This document shows, piece after piece, positions 1-6,333 of a DNA stretch of 20,994 bases; position 1 is the first letter of the stretch, and each line of letters opens with the position of its first letter. The position numbers were made by a program, and so were the translations under genes. Location of the stretch: positions 1-20,994 of the forward strand of contig JAIPHI010000021.1 of the NCBI GenBank assembly GCA_021735285.1. The letters run 5' to 3'. The notes under the pieces were generated by a model. It did no database searches. It saw nothing but the letters and a program-made list of their open reading frames with translations, and had not been told where the DNA came from. The DNA comes from Fidelibacterota bacterium. GTDB taxonomy: Bacteria > Fidelibacterota > UBA2242 > JAFGTP01.

Positions 1-1
1 A

Positions 2-232
2 ATATTAAATCTAATATTAATTTTGTTTGAATACTATTTCGTTTCACACTGTATGCTGGAATCTTCCGTTTTTATATTTTTAATAAGTACCTGTATGATT
101 ATTCATATGATATATATAAGTATGAAATGGATTGCTTTTGAATCAGATATAGAAAATGAAATAAAAGAATATATTCTAGAGGAAATAAAGAATAAAATTC
201 AAAGTGAAAATTTCGAAAATAGTAAGGAATAA
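2..232 (+). CDS. C-terminal part of a small membrane protein, open at the left edge
   Basis: The frame is open from the first bases of the window to the stop at 230-232, so the true start may lie outside. An internal TTG at 23 could also start a 69-residue product. The visible protein has a strongly hydrophobic stretch (about residues 12-33 counted from the TTG), then a short charged tail rich in Glu, Lys, Ile and Asn that looks helical and cytoplasmic. I do not recognise a family. The stop lies 29 nt inside the next gene, which uses the +1 frame. This fits either translational coupling or a single gene split by a frameshift in the A-rich stretch at 189-232. Base composition is very AT-rich, like the next gene and unlike valS. 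Confidence 0.45.
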   Translation: MLNLILILFEYYFVSHCMLESSVFIFLISTCMIIHMIYISMKWIAFESDIENEIKEYILEEIKNKIQSENFENSKE

Positions 233-2264
233 AGAATTGGATAATATATTAAATAATTTATATAGGCAAACAAAACAATCCATTTTAGAGGAAGAATTTT
301 CCATAATAGATAAAAATTTTAACTTATATATTAAAATATATGAAAAAATATTAATTACAAGCACCAATCCTAAAAATTCAACTTGGTTAAAAAATTATAA
401 TAGTTATATAAGTAACTTATGTATAGAACTTATAAGTCATGATTTATCTGATAAAGCTTTACAGATCGTCAGAAAGTTATTTCGTATTGCAAATAAAAAG
501 AATAAATGTTCTTATCTAGATTTTAATAAGTTTTTTATTGAAATTTTTGAGTGTATAGAAACAGAAAATAATTATAATAAAGTCAGGTCTCTATTAAACC
601 AGATACCGCTTTTAGATCTAATAAAAAACAGGTCTAATTGTAACTATCACAAAAATAATGTTTCTGGTCTCTGTAGACAATATTATTTATCTCTTTTAAA
701 AAATAAAGATATATCTCGGTTAAATAAGAAAAATCTAATTAATACCTTGCTAAATGGCTTATTGGAGTACTATTATTTTGGTAAAAAATATCATGGGGTT
801 TTAAATGACATTATTGCAGTCATATTAAAGACAATAATTGATAACAAAAAAGAAAATAATTATAGTGAATTTGAAATAATAATTTTTAATGATTATTTAA
901 ATAAAATAAAAACAAGGCTTAAGCCATATAAAATAAATAAATTATTTATCAGAATTGCTATTTATTTTTACTATATAATTTATAAAGAAGAAAGCATTAG
1001 ATATAAAGACAAATATGTTGAAATGTTAAACGATAATAAAGATGAGTTTCGTGATATTATAATAAATGCCTCTTATAACTTTTGGGAATATTATGAAGAT
1101 TTGAAAAACTATATGGAGAGTTGGGAGTACTTTGAAGAATATAAAGCAAAATTTATGATAATGGAGCATGTAGTCAGAGAATTTTTTATTTTTGCTAGTA
1201 CTGCCTCTGGTAATTTTAAATTAGATAATATTGATAATAATTTTGGTAATGTACTTGATGAAAATGAAATATTTACATTTTTAGATCATAATTTTAAAGG
1301 AGACCATTTTAAAAGTAAATTGGAAGATTCTTATTCTAATTTTAAGAAAGCATTTTCTTTTGTAAAGGTAAATAAATCAGAAGATGAATTAAGAGAACAG
1401 AATAAAGAAGAACTAGATGCTTTAAAAAATCAACTGCTGGCTAAATATAAAAATATAAAATTTCAGAAAATCAGGGAATATGCTAAAAAAACAAACACAA
1501 TTGCCAAAAACAAAAATTATTTCAAAAGTCTAATAGAAAATATAATAGAAAACAACAAGTATCTCTCTCTATTAAGTAATGAAAATGAACAAAATATCAG
1601 TAATAAGAAAAAGTTATTAAGTATCTCTGTTCCTATTGGTTTCATAGCAAAAGAATATGCAAAATCTAATTATTTAAATGAATATTTTAAAAGTTTAGCC
1701 ACCGATACATTTAAAAATGGATTAGAATCATTTATTTTACGTCAATTCTTCAAAAGAGGTTTTTCACATAAAAAATTAGACTATAGAGATGAAAACAAAA
1801 TAGAAAAATTATATAAATTATGGAGTGAATTAGAGGAAAATCAAGATATACATATCGATACATTCATTTCTGGTATTCCATATAATTCTCATTTTCTATA
1901 TACAGAATCAGAACAGACTATAAATGAATATAAAAAAATAAAAGATAAAGTATATAATTTTTTTGAGGATGATATGCCAAGATGGATAGGTATTGATACA
2001 AGTCAAGTAAAAATTAAATTTGGAGGATTTAATTTAAATATTAATAAACTTTCTAAAAATCAAATTGAAAATATATTAGAAAGTCATAAAAGAGATGATA
2101 AATATGAAATAAACATTACTAATGATATAAATCTATTGTTCACTAGAGAAGAGGCTATAGGATATTTGAAATTAAGTAAAAGAATAATATCTATAGACGT
2201 TAAAATTGATTGTATAGTAGAAAGTAAACCTGCTGGATTTATTATTGAGATAAAGCGAGTTTAG
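204..2264 (+). CDS. Large AT-rich helical protein of unknown function
   Basis: This is a 686-residue protein. The frame is closed by TAA at 186-188, so GTG at 204 is the only early start. The nearest Shine-Dalgarno-like bases (AGAGGAAAT, 178-186) lie rather far upstream, so initiation may depend on termination of the overlapping upstream frame. The protein is rich in Asn, Lys, Ile, Tyr and Glu, mostly predicted helical by eye, with no signal peptide and no convincing membrane segment. A charged, coiled-coil-like stretch occupies about residues 390-430, and the last about 100 residues look more like beta structure (alternating Ile/Val, ending with IIEIKRV). I see no Walker, nuclease, protease or methylase motif. 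Low GC and placement beside gene debris suggest horizontal acquisition. A role in defence or surface conflict is possible but is only context inference. Confidence 0.8.
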   Translation: MKISKIVRNKELDNILNNLYRQTKQSILEEEFSIIDKNFNLYIKIYEKILITSTNPKNSTWLKNYNSYISNLCIELISHDLSDKALQIVRKLFRIANKKNKCSYLDFNKFFIEIFECIETENNYNKVRSLLNQIPLLDLIKNRSNCNYHKNNVSGLCRQYYLSLLKNKDISRLNKKNLINTLLNGLLEYYYFGKKYHGVLNDIIAVILKTIIDNKKENNYSEFEIIIFNDYLNKIKTRLKPYKINKLFIRIAIYFYYIIYKEESIRYKDKYVEMLNDNKDEFRDIIINASYNFWEYYEDLKNYMESWEYFEEYKAKFMIMEHVVREFFIFASTASGNFKLDNIDNNFGNVLDENEIFTFLDHNFKGDHFKSKLEDSYSNFKKAFSFVKVNKSEDELREQNKEELDALKNQLLAKYKNIKFQKIREYAKKTNTIAKNKNYFKSLIENIIENNKYLSLLSNENEQNISNKKKLLSISVPIGFIAKEYAKSNYLNEYFKSLATDTFKNGLESFILRQFFKRGFSHKKLDYRDENKIEKLYKLWSELEENQDIHIDTFISGIPYNSHFLYTESEQTINEYKKIKDKVYNFFEDDMPRWIGIDTSQVKIKFGGFNLNINKLSKNQIENILESHKRDDKYEINITNDINLLFTREEAIGYLKLSKRIISIDVKIDCIVESKPAGFIIEIKRV

Positions 2265-2360
2265 AAACACAATTAACTATATTAATATTTCCCGAACATT
2301 TATATTGAAATCAGGCCTACTCATTCTAACATCCCCACGCAATCCCAATTCTTCAACTAA

Positions 2361-2693
2361 ATCTACACCTATCGGACCCGCAAAGTCAGACCGCTCACAG
2401 TCAATATCAATGACAATATTTTAACTGTTTATGCCGAGAAATCCGGTTCCGGTCTTTATGAGCTCTTCAAATTTCAGATCGATGATGGCTACCAGCGCCA
2501 GTATCTCCAGCTCTATCTTGAGAATCTCACAGAAGAGCAGCTGGAAGAGATCGATAATTACAGGGGCAATCTACCGGGAAAGGTTCTCCAAATCGCAATT
2601 CCCGATTACAACACAACCAATGTTGTCCAAAAGGTTGTCAATGAATGGCAAGTACTACAAGACAAAATCGATCAAATAATCCCGGGCTTTTAG
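2361..2693 (+). pseudogene. Start-less C-terminal gene fragment
   Basis: After the stop at 2358-2360 the same frame stays open for 110 codons to TAG at 2691-2693, without any ATG, GTG or TTG. The translation is protein-like, with normal amino-acid balance and motifs such as LYELFKFQIDDGYQ, LTEEQLEEIDNY and a C-terminal WQVLQDKIDQIIPGF. Codon use and GC resemble the core genes, not the AT-rich block to the left. I read it as the surviving tail of a gene whose front was lost when the left-hand block arrived. An ATG-initiated reading frame at 2431-2679 is a low-complexity Ser/Ile/Arg shadow of this fragment and not a gene. The family is not recognised. Confidence 0.5.
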
Positions 2694-2698
2694 TATTT

Positions 2699-2731
2699 AA
2701 ACCTTGTAGGTTTTCAAAACCTGCAAGGTTT
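2699..2731. repeat. 33-nt near-perfect palindrome
   Basis: The left arm AAACCTTGTAGGTTTT (2699-2714) and right arm AAAACCTGCAAGGTTT (2716-2731) are inverted copies around a single C. They have one non-identical pair (T2707 with G2723), which is still a G-U pair in RNA. A degraded further half copy, AAATCTTGTAAGTTT, follows at about 2735-2749. Similar AACCTTG(C/T)AGGTTTT palindromes are, from memory, dispersed intergenic repeats in Bacteroidota and relatives. It may act as a terminator for the fragment upstream, but the lack of a loop makes a dispersed repeat more likely. Confidence 0.7.
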
Positions 2732-2865
2732 ATCAAATCTTGTAAGTTTCTATATTTATTGCAATCCTTTTGCCCTTTTTGTTGATTTTAAACCACAATA
2801 TTCCTAAACTCGAAATCGCTTGTTATTTTTTAGTTTGATCTTGTTAATTAATATAAAGGATTTCA

Positions 2866-5532
2866 ATGGATACTCAGCTTGAAAAAGTTTATGATCCTAA
2901 AAATGTTGAAAAAAAATGGTATCAATACTGGAAAGAAGAAGATTACTTCAAACCGGAAGAGGATAGCGATAAAGAATCCTATGTAATTACTATTCCCCCG
3001 CCCAATGTAACTGGTGTCCTGCATATGGGCCATGTCATGAATAATACAATCCAGGATATATTGATTCGCTACGCCCGGATGCAAGGCTACAACACATTAT
3101 GGTTGCCAGGCACTGATCATGCCGGAATTGCTACTCAGAGTGTAGTTGAAAAAAAGCTCCGTAAAGAAGGCACCAGCCGTCATGAATTAGGCCGAGAAAA
3201 ATTTGTAGAGGAAGTCTGGAAATGGGCTGATAAACATAAATCAATCATATTCCAACAATTAGAAGAGCTGGGCAGCTCTTTTGATCGTTCTCGAGAGAGA
3301 TTTACTTTTGATCAAGGGCTGTCCAAAGCAGTTCGCAAGGTGTTTGTTCATCTCTATGAAAAAGGACTTATTTATCGGGGCAAGAGAATTATCAACTGGT
3401 GTCCCGCTTCTCAGACAGCGCTTTCCGATGAGGAGGTAATTCACAGAGAAACTAAGGGCAAACTCTATTACTATTATTATCCTTTGAAAGATGAAGATAA
3501 AAAAATTCTGATTGCTACCACCAGACCGGAAACAATGCTGGGTGATACGGGCGTGGCTGTCAATCCCGAAGATAAACGCTATCAAAATTTGATTGGGAAA
3601 AAGGCTATATTACCTCTGGTTGGTAGAGAATTACCCATTGTGGCTGACGAATTTGTCGATCCGGAATTTGGAACAGGAATAGTAAAGGTTACTCCGGCTC
3701 ACGACCCCAATGATTTTGACATGGGCCAAAAACATGACCTTGAAATAATAAATATTCTCAATAAAGATGGTACTTTGAATGAAAATGCCGGAGAGAAGTA
3801 TGAAGAACTCGACCGTTTTGAAGCCCGTAAAAAGGTGGTTAAAAACCTAAAAAAGGAAGGTTTACTGGAAAAAATTGAAGAGCACGAACATAATGTAGGC
3901 TATAGTGAACGTGCTGATGTTATGGTTGAACCCATGGTTTCTCAGCAGTGGTTTGTGAAAATGAAACCGCTGGCTGAACCGGCACTCAAAGCTGTGGAAG
4001 AGGGCAAAGTCCAATTCCATCCCCAAAGATGGGTGAAAACCTATAACCACTGGCTGGAAAATATCCATGATTGGTGCATCTCACGCCAGCTCTGGTGGGG
4101 GCATAGAATTCCGGTTTTTTACTGTGACAGTTGTAATTGGGAAGATGCTTTGATGGAGGACCCGGAAGAGTGTCCGGAATGTGGTGCCGAAGTTCGCCAG
4201 GATAAGGATGTCTTGGATACCTGGTTTAGCTCCTGGTTATGGCCTTTTTCTACAATGGGCTGGCCGCAAGAAACCAAAGACCTTAAGCAATTCTTTCCCA
4301 CTGATGATCTGGTCACTGCTCCGGATATTATCTTTTTCTGGGTGGCCCGTATGATAATGGCCAGCCTGGAATTCATGGGCGAAGTTCCTTTTACGGATGT
4401 ATATTTTACCGGTATTATCCGTGATTCCGACCACAGGAAAATGAGTAAATCGCTGGGTAATTCCCCTGATCCATTACACCTCATTGATAAATATGGTGCA
4501 GATACACTGAGATATGGAATAATGCTGATCGCCCCCCAGGGTTCTGATATTATTTATTCTGAAGAGCGTTTAAAAGTCGGTCGTAACTTTTTGAATAAAA
4601 TCTGGAATGCGTCCCGCTTTGTAATGATGAATCTGGATGACCAGGAAAGTGATATTATTAATAATGTTGACGATTTGAGCGATATTGATCTGACTCTGGC
4701 TGATAAATGGATATTAAGCAGACTTCATCAAACAATTGATGAGGTGGATAAATATTTTGACAAATATCGGTTTGATCAAACTGCTCAGGTGATCTACGAT
4801 TTCATCTGGGGTGAATACTGTGACTGGTATATTGAAATTATCAAAGACAAATTATATAATGGAACTTCCGAAGAACAGGAAAACACTCTGCGGGTAGCCC
4901 TCTACACTTTGAAGAATATTTTAAAATTACTGCACCCTTTTACACCCTTTATTACAGAAGAAATTTATCAAAAAATAAAGGCAGAGAATGATCCTGATCT
5001 AATTGTGTCCAGCTGGCCGGAGAAAGATGAGGAATTGATAAAACCAAATGTAGAGAAAAAATTTGCCCTATTGCAGAAAGTGATTACTTCGATCCGCACC
5101 GCTCGTAGCGAAATAAATATTCCGCCCGGTAAACAAATCTCACTTGCTGTAAAAGGTGAGGACCAGCAAATTGTTCAATTATTCGAAGAGGATGAAACCG
5201 CTCAATATATAAAAAGCCAGGCCAAAATTAAAAAAGTCTCTGTTTCTCCTGATATATCAAAACCCGATCCATCTTCCTCTCTGGTTGTAGAAGGTGTTGA
5301 AATGTATATCCCCCTGGCAGGTGTCATCGATCTGGATGCTGAAAAAGAACGGCTTAAAAAACAGATTAAAAAGGTGGAAGGTTATCTGGAATCTAATAAT
5401 TCAAAACTGAATAATCATAACTTTGTAGAAAACGCACCCGCTGAAGTTGTAGAAAAGGAGCGAAAGAAGAAAAGGGACAACCAGGAGAAATTAAAGAAAT
5501 TGAAAAAGAATATGAAAATATTGAGTGAGTAG
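2866..5532 (+). CDS. valS: Valyl-tRNA synthetase
   Basis: This cytoplasmic class I synthetase attaches valine to tRNA-Val with ATP. The 888-residue length is normal for the family. Visible landmarks in order are: the HIGH-type motif HMGH at residues 53-56 after PPPNVTG; the editing (CP1) domain with TTRPETMLGDTG at 218-229, which hydrolyses mischarged Thr-tRNA; a zinc-ribbon-like pair of CxxC motifs at C420/C423 and C436/C439; DVLDTWFSSWLWP; the KMSKS loop at 525-529; an anticodon-binding helical domain; and the Val-specific C-terminal coiled coil that starts near DAEKERLKKQ and ends the protein. ATG at 2866 follows AAAGGA (2855-2860) with 5-nt spacing. The gene stands alone, with debris on both sides, and must be essential unless another copy exists. 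Confidence 0.98.
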   Translation: MDTQLEKVYDPKNVEKKWYQYWKEEDYFKPEEDSDKESYVITIPPPNVTGVLHMGHVMNNTIQDILIRYARMQGYNTLWLPGTDHAGIATQSVVEKKLRKEGTSRHELGREKFVEEVWKWADKHKSIIFQQLEELGSSFDRSRERFTFDQGLSKAVRKVFVHLYEKGLIYRGKRIINWCPASQTALSDEEVIHRETKGKLYYYYYPLKDEDKKILIATTRPETMLGDTGVAVNPEDKRYQNLIGKKAILPLVGRELPIVADEFVDPEFGTGIVKVTPAHDPNDFDMGQKHDLEIINILNKDGTLNENAGEKYEELDRFEARKKVVKNLKKEGLLEKIEEHEHNVGYSERADVMVEPMVSQQWFVKMKPLAEPALKAVEEGKVQFHPQRWVKTYNHWLENIHDWCISRQLWWGHRIPVFYCDSCNWEDALMEDPEECPECGAEVRQDKDVLDTWFSSWLWPFSTMGWPQETKDLKQFFPTDDLVTAPDIIFFWVARMIMASLEFMGEVPFTDVYFTGIIRDSDHRKMSKSLGNSPDPLHLIDKYGADTLRYGIMLIAPQGSDIIYSEERLKVGRNFLNKIWNASRFVMMNLDDQESDIINNVDDLSDIDLTLADKWILSRLHQTIDEVDKYFDKYRFDQTAQVIYDFIWGEYCDWYIEIIKDKLYNGTSEEQENTLRVALYTLKNILKLLHPFTPFITEEIYQKIKAENDPDLIVSSWPEKDEELIKPNVEKKFALLQKVITSIRTARSEINIPPGKQISLAVKGEDQQIVQLFEEDETAQYIKSQAKIKKVSVSPDISKPDPSSSLVVEGVEMYIPLAGVIDLDAEKERLKKQIKKVEGYLESNNSKLNNHNFVENAPAEVVEKERKKKRDNQEKLKKLKKNMKILSE

Positions 5533-5544
5533 ATAATTTGTTAA

Positions 5545-6280
5545 ATGTTTTGGGATTCACTGCATTTTAAGCAAAAGAATGGAGTTAGATTGTCTCAATC
5601 AATGATAATGGATAACAGATTTTTATCCCATGCGAAAGTGAAAGAACTTTAGAATTATTTTGAGGTTGATTTTTTACCTGATACAGTAAAGGTGATCGGA
5701 TGGTTGAGAAGACCCGGGGAATTAGTCAAGATAGGGGAAAAGATATCATACTGGCAGTAGGTCTTTAAAATGTAAAAAGTTTATTGCTGCTCATGACTAT
5801 TTAGACCTTTCGGTTCTTGACCAAGTTAAACAGATAATCCTGTATGATAATAGCCTACCCTCCAAATTTTTGATAATTACCGAAGATGATCGGTCTGCAA
5901 GTGAATCAGACATTGTTAATGATCAGAGAGAGGGTGTAGAACATAATATCAATGCTCCTATTGATTTCTTTGAATTTAATAATCCTAAAAGTAATAACCC
6001 TTCAAGGATAGAATTGGATGCCACTTTAAGTATACTGGCATATAATTTATATCACGAATTGCATTTGAAACTTCCTGAAAAGTTTCAATGTAATCCTAAA
6101 ACAGCATCTTAGAAATATGTTCGGTTAAACAGCCGGGTGGGTTCTAAGGATAATACTTTCTATATTAATATTTTTTCCAATACCAGGCCTGTCTGCTTTT
6201 TAAGAGCAATTTATCATTTCGAGAATCCATACCAAATTGATTGGATTGAACAGGAAAAATTAGCCTTTAAAATCATATGA
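5545..6280 (+). pseudogene. Decayed C-terminal part of a DDE transposase
   Basis: The interval between valS and the mannosidase gene is a transposase remnant. Frame 1 reads from 5545 with a stop at 5650 and includes VKVIGWLRRPGELVKIG. Around 5735 the coding signal jumps to frame 2 and runs through RYHTGSRS, KKFIAAH and FLIITEDD. It then shows EHNINAPIDFFEFNN and RIELDATLSILAYNLYHEL, passes a stop at 6110-6112 and ends at 6278-6280. This order (basic strand region, FIITED, an E-containing helix before FF, then a D...L..NLY helix) is that of the C-terminal half of IS4-like DDE transposases. The N-terminal half with the first Asp residues is absent. An uninterrupted piece at 5870-6112 is only part of this remnant. 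I could not find terminal inverted repeats. Confidence 0.7.
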
Positions 6281-6333
6281 TAATTTTAATAAATTATATT
6301 AGTGAAAGTCCATTTCTTAAAAGAGGAGGGAAT

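Noticed and set aside
2431..2679. 82-codon ATG-initiated frame on the plus strand
   Set aside because: Its translation is Ser/Arg/Ile-biased and lies out of frame with a much more protein-like start-less fragment (2361-2693) covering the same bases.
2782..2810. Promoter for valS (TTGATT, 17 nt, TAAACT)
   Set aside because: Only 4/6 matches at each element in AT-rich DNA, so not distinguishable from chance.
3259..4484. Several open frames of 65-121 codons on the minus strand
   Set aside because: They lie wholly inside valS, lack ribosome sites and look like antisense shadows.
5690..5760. Lipoyl/biotinyl-like reading (VIGWLRRPGELVKIGEKI)
   Set aside because: The flanking frames read as a DDE transposase remnant with a frameshift near 5735, which explains the stretch better; no attachment Lys motif is present.
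6277..6333. In-frame ATG 19 codons upstream of the GH92 start
   Set aside because: No ribosome site precedes it, it overlaps the transposase remnant stop, and using it would bury the lipoprotein signal; ATG 6334 has AGAGGAGGG just upstream.
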